A stretch of DNA of 32,150 nucleotides, from positions 1-32,150 of the forward strand of contig NZ_FOTS01000056.1 in the NCBI RefSeq assembly GCF_900114615.1, in the 5' to 3' direction. The notes under the pieces were generated by a model that was given only the letters and a program-made list of their open reading frames with translations, made no database searches and was not told the DNA's origin. A program made the position numbers and the translations under genes. Shown in pieces: positions 22,262 through 28,994 of the stretch. The stretch comes from Pelosinus propionicus DSM 13327 (GTDB lineage Bacteria; Bacillota; Negativicutes; DSM-13327). Each line of letters starts with the position of its first letter. Within the stretch, counting starts at the first letter, position 1.

Positions 22262-23118
22262 TGCTTTTGCCTCCGTTCCGCAACTTTATCTCGTGCCGTT
22301 ACGAGTAATTCTAGAATAAAATCAATCTGAGAGGATGGGCGCTGACGTCCAGGGGAACTAAAAAAGATGGTATCCATCGCTATATTGGCAATCTCAAATC
22401 CTTCCATAAGCAACTTTGAATAAGGAGGGCCTACGCTTACATAATTAGTTTTAGGTATGTTAGGAGCTAACTTTGGATCAGGTATCGGTGGAGGAGGAAG
22501 AACAACATTAGGTGACGACGATTCTTCCTCTTTCTTAGGTACCTTAGGAGCTGAAGGAGTAACTTTATGCTTCTTTTTATGCAAACCCCATTTTTCCAGT
22601 TTGTAATATAAACCCCCAGGGCTTTTGAAGGAATAATACTTCAGTAATACTGAAGGACCATGACCTGCCTTCAAAATAAGAGTAGCATCCTCCTGAGTCA
22701 AATCTTCAGGTGACATTCTCTGAGCATTTTCTAACGAAATATGATTAATAATACACTCCGCTGGAGTCATTAATTGATTAGGCACACTTTCCATCTCCTT
22801 TGAGGTTTCACTACCAAAAATTTTCTTACTGCCCTTTTTATGAATACCCCACTCGATCAGCTTCTTATAAAGATCTGATGTAGCCATTTGATAAGAAGCT
22901 GCTATAAGGATTTTAGAGACTTTGCTTTCAAGCAAAACTTGTGCATCTTCCGGTGTTAATTCTTGCGGATACATCGGGCGTGCTCTATAAAGAGATAGGC
23001 CTTTTCTAACACATTCAATGGGGGTTGGATCTTCTGGCTCTACTCTTTTGAGTACTACCTGGCGCGGAGTCGTTCGCCACGCCATTTCACCAGGGATAAT
23101 GATATTTGCATTTGCCAT
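22258..23118 (-). CDS. Unknown protein with two internal repeats, between SbcC and SbcD
   Basis: The 286 residues contain a duplicated unit of about 70 residues. Repeat 1 (about 32-98): PTPIECVRKGLSLYRARPMY, LTPEDAQVLLES, LYKKLIEWGIHKKGSKK. Repeat 2 (about 117-188): MTPAECIINHISLENAQRMS, LTQEDATLILKA, LYYKLEKWGLHKKKHK. Shared pattern: TP-EC, LT-EDA--(L/I)L, LY-KL-(E/K)WG-HKK, which looks like a helical DNA-binding unit with a basic end. A proline-rich linker (VVLPPPPIPDPKLAPNIPK) and a helical C-terminus follow. The stop overlaps sbcC by ATGA, so it is expressed with SbcCD and may be its accessory factor. I know no named family. Confidence 0.7.
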   Translation of the reverse strand: MANANIIIPGEMAWRTTPRQVVLKRVEPEDPTPIECVRKGLSLYRARPMYPQELTPEDAQVLLESKVSKILIAASYQMATSDLYKKLIEWGIHKKGSKKIFGSETSKEMESVPNQLMTPAECIINHISLENAQRMSPEDLTQEDATLILKAGHGPSVLLKYYSFKSPGGLYYKLEKWGLHKKKHKVTPSAPKVPKKEEESSSPNVVLPPPPIPDPKLAPNIPKTNYVSVGPPYSKLLMEGFEIANIAMDTIFFSSPGRQRPSSQIDFILELLVTARDKVAERRQKQ

Positions 23119-23121
23119 ATG

Positions 23122-23379
23122 CTAAACTACCCCCACCCTTTTTGTAGCAATAACAGCACCAGGATTATTATGTTCACGACAAACATCCAAATCAGGACCT
23201 ATCTTGGTTTTGCATTGATTACACATTGACCTATCGCAAGTCTTTCCTTTGCCTACAGGATAGTCACATAAGCTAGTCATGGGTTTTCCGCAGTAAAGGC
23301 AAGGCGCAACTGGCTTGCGTCCTCTGCTGCAAATCATCATCACACTACCATCAGAACCTACAAAGCATTCACAAGGCAT
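23122..23379 (-). CDS. Zinc-finger phage protein
   Basis: ATG 23379 overlaps the sbcD end by 11 bases, with GGAGGTG in the sbcD tail. The 85 residues hold many Cys/His pairs: PCLYCGKPMTSLCDYPVGKG, KTCDRSMCNQCKTKIG and CREHN, consistent with a double zinc-binding (treble-clef or RING-like) fold. It is followed by the two-repeat protein 4 bases later. Function unknown. Confidence 0.65.
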   Translation of the reverse strand: MPCECFVGSDGSVMMICSRGRKPVAPCLYCGKPMTSLCDYPVGKGKTCDRSMCNQCKTKIGPDLDVCREHNNPGAVIATKRVGVV

Positions 23380-24577
23380 CAGCTGGCACCTCCAGTAATT
23401 CAGCCGTCATAGCTGCCAATTCCTCAATCTCCGCTGGTTCACTCTCTTGATTATTAGCCCACTTTCTTAGTGCATCTATAGGTCCAAGTGCTTCTGTAAT
23501 CTCCGCATCACGCAATCGATCTTCAGAACGTTTAACATCACCTTTAATTTCACTGACATAGTAAGCACCTGCATCATATAAAGATTTTTCTAACGTTCTT
23601 CGATTGAGCTGCCGATTCAGTTCTTCACTGCATGTATAGTGAATTCGAACAACCGCATCCTTAGGACATGGTCCATGATCCTCTTCATCACCTTCATCCC
23701 AGTCCCAACATAATGAATCTTCAATGACCATTTTTACTCCGAACTCATCTAATTTATAGGTCACAAAGCGTCTTGCTGGAGTATCAATAAATCTCGAATC
23801 AAACTTCTGCCCATCCCATTCATGAATCCAAAATCCTGCATCAACCTTTTCATCATTAAAGCTAAGTCGTTCAGGAGATCCACTATAAAATACATTGCCA
23901 TTCTGCTGAGGGCGATGGATATGGCCTAGTGTAACCAGATCATAACCTGCAACTGCATCCGTAGTAAGGATTGCTTCCTGCTGCATTAATACATCTTCAA
24001 ATCCTGTCTCAGCAAGATCATAAGTCATATGGCTAACGAGTATGGTCGGACTATAATTGCTTTCTCTTCGAAACTCTTGGCAAGTCTCCGTTATGTGGTC
24101 CGTCATCATCTGATGAACCACATGCGCCGGTAGTCCGCGATATTCTTCTTTGCTGACAAAGCTTGAGCGATCCATCCCTGGAATGCAGACTATTGAAAAA
24201 CCACATTCACCATCATAGTCGTACCAAATTGGCTCTGTTGCGATTGTTACCTTAGGCAGCTGATAATCTTTCAACAATTCATACGCACTGATAGGATCAT
24301 GACTGGGAGTACCTGAAATGATAACTATCTCAATACCAACTGCAGTTAGTTTTCGCAGCCATGCGGTGCAAGCCCTGATCTCCTTGCTTGCCTTTTCTAA
24401 CGCAATATCAGCTTTTCGAAACATATCGCCAGCAACAATTACAATGTCACAACCTTCTGCTATCATCCGATCCGCTACCCAATCCATTGTGCGACATATA
24501 TCATCGAACCGAGCTGTAGCAGTGGGGCCAGAATAACCTAGACCCCAATGTATATCTGCAATATGTCCTATTTTCAT
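23369..24577 (-). CDS. sbcD: SbcD-like exonuclease subunit (Mre11 family)
   Basis: The 402-residue protein carries the calcineurin-like phosphoesterase motifs: DIHWG (Asp8, His10), AGDMF (Asp51), SGTPSHD (His93, in place of the usual GNHD), SHMTYD near 190 and GHIHRPQ near 229. The C-terminal part supplies a capping and DNA-binding region. SbcD is the nuclease partner of SbcC. The start overlaps the previous stop by ATGA, and the next two genes follow with 3- to 11-base overlaps or gaps, so all are one operon. The gene looks intact while sbcC is frameshifted. Confidence 0.88.
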   Translation of the reverse strand: MKIGHIADIHWGLGYSGPTATARFDDICRTMDWVADRMIAEGCDIVIVAGDMFRKADIALEKASKEIRACTAWLRKLTAVGIEIVIISGTPSHDPISAYELLKDYQLPKVTIATEPIWYDYDGECGFSIVCIPGMDRSSFVSKEEYRGLPAHVVHQMMTDHITETCQEFRRESNYSPTILVSHMTYDLAETGFEDVLMQQEAILTTDAVAGYDLVTLGHIHRPQQNGNVFYSGSPERLSFNDEKVDAGFWIHEWDGQKFDSRFIDTPARRFVTYKLDEFGVKMVIEDSLCWDWDEGDEEDHGPCPKDAVVRIHYTCSEELNRQLNRRTLEKSLYDAGAYYVSEIKGDVKRSEDRLRDAEITEALGPIDALRKWANNQESEPAEIEELAAMTAELLEVPADAL

Positions 24578-25539
24578 GCCATATCACCTGGCAGTGCAGC
24601 TGACATAAGCAAGTCTTGCAACTCTTCCTCATTGGTTTTTGCTATAAAATCAATTACTGAACTCGCTTCAGCAGTGGTCAAATCACTAAGAGATTTACCT
24701 TTCACAAATTGCACGATGGATTTGATGCCATTTTCATCAACGTTTTTTCGCTTGGCATCACCGACGATTTTGCCATACTGCTTGTCCGACAATTTATTAC
24801 CTGTAGGTGGAGTAAAGGAAGAACGTTCATCACTGGCCTTGGGAGCACTACGCTGTTTTTCAAGCTTTTCTTTAGGGGCATCGCTACCTTCACCCTCCAA
24901 CCAAGCTTCCAGTTCATCCTCAGATTGACTAAAAATACTTGAACTTCTAGTTGCTGATAAAACAGCATCCACTAAAGCTCTTTTCTTTGCCATTTTCAAA
25001 ATAGTGTTCCACTGGTCGATCAGATCCGTATTTTCAATCCGATATTTCGCATATTCCGCACCAGTCTTCTTATTTTTGAAAATTTTACTTACAATTGACT
25101 CTTTATCTAAGCCTTTTGGAACATCACTTTCATACACCCAATGATATCGATACTTACTTTCATAGCTGCTTGCTTCGCCAACGCCTTCGGCAATGATAGT
25201 ACCGGTCTTACGGTGTACGATTTGCATAGTAATCTCCGATAAGTAATATCCAGTCTTAAAATCCCGAGTGTCATTTTTGGCCTTTACAATAGGAGCAAAT
25301 CCATATAATTCGCAAAGCTTTTCTGCACCGGGCTTATAAAGAGTAGGCTTGTCCGTACCTGGAATAATTCCATAATCTAAATCTTTAACCATAACCTGCT
25401 TGAAGAATTTCTGAACCAGATCAAGCTTAGTTGTCATTTCTGCTAATCGAATTGCCATATCACTTGCCCCATTAGAATCCATATCAAGCAGCGCTCCATT
25501 TTGCTGCTGCGGTGCTAATATTGTTACATTATTTTCCAT
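24574..25539 (-). CDS. Phage recombination/replication-associated protein, possible single-strand annealing role
   Basis: I start at ATG 25539 (MENNVTILAPQQQNG), overlapping the upstream stop as TAATG with AGGGGGTG before it; the upstream extension is the zinc-ribbon gene in another frame. The 321-residue protein holds KDLDYGIIPGTDKPTLYKPG, AEKLCELYGFAPIVKAKND, YHWVYESDVPKG and NTILKMAKKRALVDAVLSAT, a pattern seen in many prophages and mobile elements next to recombination nucleases. The C-terminal 90 residues are a low-complexity linker and a small helical domain. Adjacent SbcCD suggests a nuclease-annealase pair, but this role is inferred from neighbourhood. Confidence 0.65.
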   Translation of the reverse strand: MENNVTILAPQQQNGALLDMDSNGASDMAIRLAEMTTKLDLVQKFFKQVMVKDLDYGIIPGTDKPTLYKPGAEKLCELYGFAPIVKAKNDTRDFKTGYYLSEITMQIVHRKTGTIIAEGVGEASSYESKYRYHWVYESDVPKGLDKESIVSKIFKNKKTGAEYAKYRIENTDLIDQWNTILKMAKKRALVDAVLSATRSSSIFSQSEDELEAWLEGEGSDAPKEKLEKQRSAPKASDERSSFTPPTGNKLSDKQYGKIVGDAKRKNVDENGIKSIVQFVKGKSLSDLTTAEASSVIDFIAKTNEEELQDLLMSAALPGDMA

Positions 25540-25736
25540 TACGCTACACCCCCTGTTACTACACGACGAGTAAGATTGCCTTGCCAATCCTCTCCCTCTG
25601 TTACCTGGACCCCTTCGGCTGGTTCCCATCCTGTTTTTCCATTCAAGTGCATGCATTTATAGCATGCATCATGATTTGACCGATCCTGGAATTTACAAGT
25701 AGTGCATGAAGCTCCAAGATTAACAACTTTCTTCAT
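25539..25736 (-). CDS. Small zinc-ribbon protein, 65 residues
   Basis: Start ATG 25736 with GCGAGGAAATC upstream: MKKVVNLGASCTTCKFQDRS, NHDACYKCMHLNG. Two C-x-x-C pairs make a zinc ribbon; the remainder WEPAEGVQVTEGEDWQGNL is acidic. It overlaps the gene after it by TAATG and the gene before it by 4 bases. Unknown role. Confidence 0.65.
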   Translation of the reverse strand: MKKVVNLGASCTTCKFQDRSNHDACYKCMHLNGKTGWEPAEGVQVTEGEDWQGNLTRRVVTGGVA

Positions 25737-25885
25737 TTTGATTTCCTCGCTTTCGTATTTGTTAAGGTGGACCAAGTCGCAAGACATTTTGGACATTGAT
25801 ATACAGCGATGCGAATATAATCCTCAATTTTGACTCCTGGTACTTTGCAAGCTACGCAGCTAGTTAGCGGCTGGATGTTGCTCAT
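25733..25885 (-). CDS. Small zinc-ribbon protein, 50 residues
   Basis: Start ATG 25885 (AGAAGGTG upstream): MSNIQPLTSCVACKVPGVKI, then YQCPKCLATWSTLTN. A C-x-x-C ... CPKC ribbon of 30 residues. Overlaps the next gene by ATGA. First gene after the regulatory region at 25984-26078. Unknown role. Confidence 0.65.
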   Translation of the reverse strand: MSNIQPLTSCVACKVPGVKIEDYIRIAVYQCPKCLATWSTLTNTKARKSK

Positions 25886-25983
25886 GTTGCAGCACCTTCT
25901 TCCTGCTAACCTCAACCCCTATGAGATATGCCAAACGGCACCAGTATTTCGCAGTAATTTTACTCATTACCGTTTCCTCCGAA

Positions 25984-26013
25984 TTGACCACTATGTACCG
26001 CACATGGTACAAT
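25984..26013 (+). promoter_or_regulatory. Sigma-A promoter TTGACC-18-TACAAT
   Basis: -35 TTGACC at 25984-25989 and -10 TACAAT at 26008-26013, 18-base spacer, plus strand. The only plausible product is the short RNA ending at 26078. Confidence 0.6.
25994..26011. promoter_or_regulatory. Operator-like dyad inside the promoter
   Basis: TGTACC-GCACAT-GGTACA: perfect 6-bp arms with a 6-base gap, overlapping the spacer and the -10 element, as expected for a repressor site. Confidence 0.5.
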
Positions 26014-26019
26014 AATGGT

Positions 26020-26078
26020 GAAAAATTTTAGTTAGACCTTAAAGTCGCTTGCGCGCCAACGCAGGTGACTTTTTCTTT
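26020..26078 (+). ncRNA. Candidate ~60-nt small RNA, antisense to the end of the Xre gene
   Basis: From the promoter's expected start near 26020 the RNA is unpaired for about 20 bases and then forms AAAGTC-GCTTGCG-CGCCAA-CGCAGGT-GACTTTTTCTTT, a terminator ending near 26078. There is no ORF. It overlaps the last 50 bases of the minus-strand Xre gene (from 26028). Confidence 0.5.
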
Positions 26079-26489
26079 ATGCATTCCCAAGGATATAAGA
26101 GCATTCTTTAACTTATCATAGGTTTCACAGATAACTCTAAATCGAGAGTGTTCATGCTCATCTATGACTCCATCTGCAAGGATATCTTCAAGTTCCGTTC
26201 TCGTATTCTCAGCATCACTTAGGAATTTCATAACCTTCATACCTGCCAATACCGGCTCCATTCTCTCGTAAGAAAGACCGATCGCCTTCCCAGCGGGACA
26301 ATGGCAGCTGCAATAGTTCATGATTAACTTTCCGTCTTGCTTCAAAAATTGATCAATGGCTATTAATTCATGTGGGTCTGGCAGCGCACGATTGTTCTCA
26401 ATTTTCATGTACCGTTTTCGGTCAATCCCACACTCGCTTGCTACTACATCTTGGGACTTTTTACGAAGTTTTCGTGTTTCACTAAACAC
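26028..26489 (-). CDS. Xre-family regulator
   Basis: I start at GTG 26489, because GAGAGGGG is correctly spaced from it; GTG 26498 touches the ribosome site. The 153-residue protein has an N-terminal helix-turn-helix (TRKLRKKSQDVVASECGIDR, KRYMKIENNRALPDPHELIA). The middle holds CSCHCPAGKAIG, a cysteine/histidine cluster, and the C-terminus is helical. A dyad GTGTTT/AAACAC spans the start codon, possibly for self-control. Located in the early operon, it may control early or recombination genes. Confidence 0.75.
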   Translation of the reverse strand: MFSETRKLRKKSQDVVASECGIDRKRYMKIENNRALPDPHELIAIDQFLKQDGKLIMNYCSCHCPAGKAIGLSYERMEPVLAGMKVMKFLSDAENTRTELEDILADGVIDEHEHSRFRVICETYDKLKNALISLGMHKEKVTCVGAQATLRSN

Positions 26490-26555
26490 TGATTTCACCC
26501 CCTCTCTATGAGATAATGAGCTAAGAGGACACTCCTTACGTTCTCACCCCCACTC

Positions 26556-26585
26556 AGCCTGTCTATCTGGACAGGCTCTTTTTTT
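26556..26585 (+). terminator. Plus-strand terminator upstream of the Xre gene
   Basis: AGCCTGTC-TATCTG-GACAGGCT followed by CTTTTTTT. No plus-strand gene precedes it; possible tiny antisense RNA or insulation. Confidence 0.65.
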
Positions 26586-26712
26586 AGATTAGGGCAATAG
26601 CCACAAGCACCATACCACCAACCACTAAAACCCAGAGTTTGTCATCCTCCTCATTTTGGGCTACAGTCTTTGATTCGGTTATACCAAAACGAATATTTTT
26701 GATAACGATCAT
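26584..26712 (-). CDS. Small single-pass membrane protein, 42 residues
   Basis: ATG 26712 has AAGGGAGTG upstream. The product MIVIKNIRFGITESKTVAQN EEDDK ends with one hydrophobic helix, LWVLVVGGMVLVAIALI. Small tail-anchored protein of unknown role in the early operon. Confidence 0.6.
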   Translation of the reverse strand: MIVIKNIRFGITESKTVAQNEEDDKLWVLVVGGMVLVAIALI

Positions 26713-26757
26713 AGGTTCACTCCCTTCTTTTAGTAGATGCTAGTTGAACTTAAATGA

Positions 26758-26925
26758 TCAGCCTGCTTCCAAGTTCTCATCTTTAACAGGTGGATTACTC
26801 TTAAGAGCAATTTTTATGGCGTTCATTTTCCTTTCATCATCATCTTCAGCGGGTTCATGTATTCGTACATACGTTATAACTTGACGGCCTACCTTACATT
26901 TTTCTGTAGATTGTGTGATTGGCAT
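26758..26925 (-). CDS. Small phage protein, 55 residues
   Basis: ATG 26925 has GGGAGGTGG well spaced upstream. The product begins MPITQSTEKCKVGRQVITYV, then RIHEPAEDDDERKMNAIKIA and ends VKDENLEAG. Its start overlaps the end of the previous gene by 37 bases. Unknown function. Confidence 0.6.
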   Translation of the reverse strand: MPITQSTEKCKVGRQVITYVRIHEPAEDDDERKMNAIKIALKSNPPVKDENLEAG

Positions 26926-27149
26926 GTTGCCACCTCCCTCTCCGCAACTCTGTGAAATTTAGAAACTCCATCCCGATAAATGCAAGGCTGCTCAAATACC
27001 AGTTCCTGTTTTCCATTAGGAAAGACATTAACATATGCAAGTAATTGGGCTTGTCCAGCTCGATGTTGAACGTTTTCATTTGCATTTTTCATGATCGCTT
27101 CTAATTGATTAAGATCGATATGAAATTTTTTAGAGTCTATTTTTCTCAA
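26889..27149 (-). CDS. Hypothetical early phage protein, start uncertain
   Basis: The frame from TTG 27149 encodes MRKIDSKKFHIDLNQLEAIM, KNANENVQHRAGQAQLLAYV, NVFPNGKQELVFEQPCIYRD and ends SHNLQKNVR. AAGGAG touches the TTG, so the real start may be ATG 27092 instead. First gene of the early operon after the cargo gene. No family recognised. Confidence 0.5.
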   Translation of the reverse strand: MRKIDSKKFHIDLNQLEAIMKNANENVQHRAGQAQLLAYVNVFPNGKQELVFEQPCIYRDGVSKFHRVAEREVATCQSHNLQKNVR

Positions 27150-27229
27150 CTCCTTAAATTACTTTGATTTACAAATTAATACAGGAATTATCTTCCTTTT
27201 GTCGAATTGTTGACCGTGAAAGGAGTTAT

Positions 27230-27277
27230 ATGTCTCACCTCCTTAAACGACTTAAGATTCTAAATACGAAGGGATAA
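27230..27277 (+). CDS. Possible 15-residue leader peptide
   Basis: AAAGGAG precedes ATG 27230, giving MSHLLKRLKILNTKG-stop. Its last codons AAG GGA TAA form the ribosome site of the secreted-protein gene 6 bases later, so translation of the two may be linked. Confidence 0.35.
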   Translation: MSHLLKRLKILNTKG

Positions 27278-27283
27278 CCAATT

Positions 27284-27808
27284 ATGAAAAAAATACTGTT
27301 TTTATTTTGCTTACTCTTTGCTTTTTCAAGCAATTTTGCTTTTGCAGAATCTGATGAGCAATCAATAAAATCCTCTTTTCAAGACTTAGTTAAAAAACAT
27401 ATAGATGGTTATACAGATGACCCTAGAGTGCTGGTTTACTATGTTCCTGGAGATTTATCTCCCAACGTACCAGCCGGCTGGAGAAAAAGTAAATGTGTTG
27501 CTCTGCCAGATTACTCATACGATGTAACGAAAACGGATTCACTAACAACACCATATACTGCCTATCTAATTTACAAGATGTACGTATTGGTTAGCCCTGC
27601 TTTTGATACAAAAGAGATGGCAGAAAATACTGAGACCTTTAAAGAAAACAAGGCGCCTTATGTTTATCGAATCAGTTTTTCATATCAAAACGGTAGTTGG
27701 ATTCCAGAAACATATGAGACAGAGTTTAGAGTGAAAGATCAGTACCACCAATCTGGCGAACTATTAGCCAAAATAGTTGGAGCAGTCCTTACAAACGAGT
27801 CGTTGTAA
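27284..27808 (+). CDS. Secreted protein of unknown function, cargo in the early region
   Basis: The 174-residue product begins with a signal peptide (MKKILFLFCLLFAFSSNFAF-A, cleavage about AFA-ES at residue 21). The mature part (IKSSFQDLVKKHIDGYTDDP, VPGDLSPNVPAGWRKSKCVA, YRISFSYQNGSWIPETYETE) resembles small alpha/beta domains of the NTF2 or cystatin type, but I make no family call. It is plus-strand, between the early operon and the Cro-like gene. Such surface or periplasmic proteins are typical lysogenic-conversion cargo. Confidence 0.65.
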   Translation: MKKILFLFCLLFAFSSNFAFAESDEQSIKSSFQDLVKKHIDGYTDDPRVLVYYVPGDLSPNVPAGWRKSKCVALPDYSYDVTKTDSLTTPYTAYLIYKMYVLVSPAFDTKEMAENTETFKENKAPYVYRISFSYQNGSWIPETYETEFRVKDQYHQSGELLAKIVGAVLTNESL

Positions 27809-27966
27809 AAGATTAACTGGATATATTGCAGCCTAGTTTTCTTGTTAGTCTGGAATTGATATACTTTATCCCTTACTTAAACGATAACGTTGCAGGCATG
27901 TCTTCTGAAATAAGTCTCACTCCTTTTCTTTACCTTTTATGGATACGGTAGCATTGTCTAACTTAT

Positions 27967-28263
27967 TTAGCTGGCTCTAGGCTTAAAAGGAATCTCTTGC
28001 ATTGTTAACGTTACTGATTGATCATCACCGAATAAATCACCTGTTTGAACTCTTTTAGTTGACTTCGATGGTAAAAAAATATCCATATTACAACCAATTA
28101 TTTTTGCTACCTCTTTTACTAATTCAAAAGAAAAGTTTCCTGTTCTTTCTTTTTTAGCAAAAGCTTGCTTAGACATTGGTTTTGCAAGATGTTTTGCGAT
28201 ATATTCAGCAGACATTTTCATTTCATTTCTTTGTTTGCGAATTAGATCACCTATATGGGCCAT
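27967..28263 (-). CDS. Xre-family regulator, Cro-like side of the lysogeny switch
   Basis: The 98-residue protein is mainly one helix-turn-helix: HIGDLIRKQRNEMKMSAEYI, AKHLAKPMSKQAFAKKERTG, NFSFELVKEVAKIIGCNMDI. AAAGGAGGG precedes ATG 28263. It diverges from the repressor gene and its promoter (28309-28338) is overlapped by operator O1. The orientation towards the early genes fits a Cro/early regulator, though the nearest early gene is 800 bases away, beyond a cargo gene. Confidence 0.8.
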   Translation of the reverse strand: MAHIGDLIRKQRNEMKMSAEYIAKHLAKPMSKQAFAKKERTGNFSFELVKEVAKIIGCNMDIFLPSKSTKRVQTGDLFGDDQSVTLTMQEIPFKPRAS

Positions 28264-28308
28264 ATTGCATTATCCCTCCTTTTACAAAGTAATCTTTTAG
28301 TTGACTCA

Positions 28309-28338
28309 ATTATACTGTAAACTATTAGTTTTCGTCAA
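28309..28338 (-). promoter_or_regulatory. Promoter of the Cro-like gene, TTGACG-18-TATAAT
   Basis: On the minus strand: -35 TTGACG (28338-28333), 18-base spacer, -10 TATAAT (28314-28309). Operator O1 fills the spacer exactly. Confidence 0.7.
28317..28333. promoter_or_regulatory. Operator O1
   Basis: GTAAA-CTATTAG-TTTTC, 17 bp; one deviation from the GTAAA-7-TTTAC dyad. Confidence 0.6.
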
Positions 28339-28347
28339 TAGTATTTT

Positions 28348-28364
28348 GTAAACTTTTATTTTAC
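28348..28364. promoter_or_regulatory. Operator O2
   Basis: GTAAA-CTTTTAT-TTTAC, 17 bp, perfect outer arms. Confidence 0.7.
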
Positions 28365-28371
28365 GTAGTAA

Positions 28372-28388
28372 GTAAATTAAAAGTTTAC
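28372..28388. promoter_or_regulatory. Operator O3
   Basis: GTAAA-TTAAAAG-TTTAC, 17 bp, directly abutting the -10 element of the repressor promoter. Confidence 0.7.
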
Positions 28389-28394
28389 TATAAT
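28389..28394 (+). promoter_or_regulatory. -10 element (TATAAT) of the repressor promoter
   Basis: TATAAT, 24 bases before the TTG start at 28418. No good -35 (TAGTAA 17 bases upstream), so the promoter may need activation or repressor help. Confidence 0.55.
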
Positions 28395-28417
28395 GTAAGT
28401 AGATAGGTGGTGATATT

Positions 28418-28828
28418 TTGAATGGTAATATGATTTTTGCCAAAAGAATAAAACAATTACGCGAAGAGAATGGCGATAGCCAAGAATCTCTTGCGGTTAT
28501 TTTTAATTACTCTAAGCAAGCAATATCCAATTGGGAAGTTAGTGGCAAGGTGCCTCGTAGTAAAGTCTTAGAAAAACTAGCAGAACGCTATGAAACTACA
28601 AGTGATTATTTGCTTGGATTTACTGACGATCCACATTCTATCCGACCTAGCAACGAAACAAAAAAGCCCAAAGATCTAAAAAGAATCCTTGAGCAGCATG
28701 ATATTATGTTCGACGGTGTCCCTATTGACGAAGATGCTAAAAAAGAAATCATGCATATCGTTGAATTTGAACTCTATAAACGAGCAAAAGAATTAAACAA
28801 AAGAAAAAAAGCTACACCAGAATCTTAA
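28418..28828 (+). CDS. Xre-family lysogeny repressor (CI-like)
   Basis: TTG start with AGGTGGTGAT upstream. Residues about 8-65 form the helix-turn-helix: RIKQLREENGDSQESLAVIF, NYSKQAISNWEVSGKVPRSK, LEKLAERYETTSDYLLGF. The C-terminal half (KKPKDLKRILEQHDIMFDGV, EDAKKEIMHIVEFELYKRAK) is helical; there is no LexA-type autoprotease Ser-Lys domain. The downstream ImmA-type peptidase is the likely inactivator, as in ICEBs1 and similar elements. Confidence 0.85.
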   Translation: MNGNMIFAKRIKQLREENGDSQESLAVIFNYSKQAISNWEVSGKVPRSKVLEKLAERYETTSDYLLGFTDDPHSIRPSNETKKPKDLKRILEQHDIMFDGVPIDEDAKKEIMHIVEFELYKRAKELNKRKKATPES

Positions 28829-28916
28829 CCTAATTATTAAAAGACTCTTAATAATAGAGGTGCAATAATGAATATGACAGTAATCCGAACTATAAAAGCA
28901 TACTTTCCATAAATAA

Positions 28917-28949
28917 AAAACACGCCATTTTTATGTCGTGTTTTATTTT
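28917..28949 (+). terminator. Terminator between repressor and immA
   Basis: AAAACACG-12-CGTGTTTT followed by ATTTTG. It separates transcription of the repressor from immA. Confidence 0.5.
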
Positions 28950-28961
28950 GTCGCTTATTGT

Positions 28962-28975
28962 CGAACATATGTTTT
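28962..28975. promoter_or_regulatory. SOS (LexA) box in front of immA
   Basis: CGAACATATGTTTT matches the Firmicute consensus CGAACRNRYGTTYG except at the final base. It lies 20 bases before the immA start. Confidence 0.55.
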
Positions 28976-28994
28976 CTTTTCCTGGAGGTTGCAG

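Noticed and set aside
24574-25656. Longer start of the annealing-like protein at 25656
   Set aside because: The first 39 codons overlap the zinc-ribbon gene in another frame and have arginine/glycine-rich, non-conserved composition.
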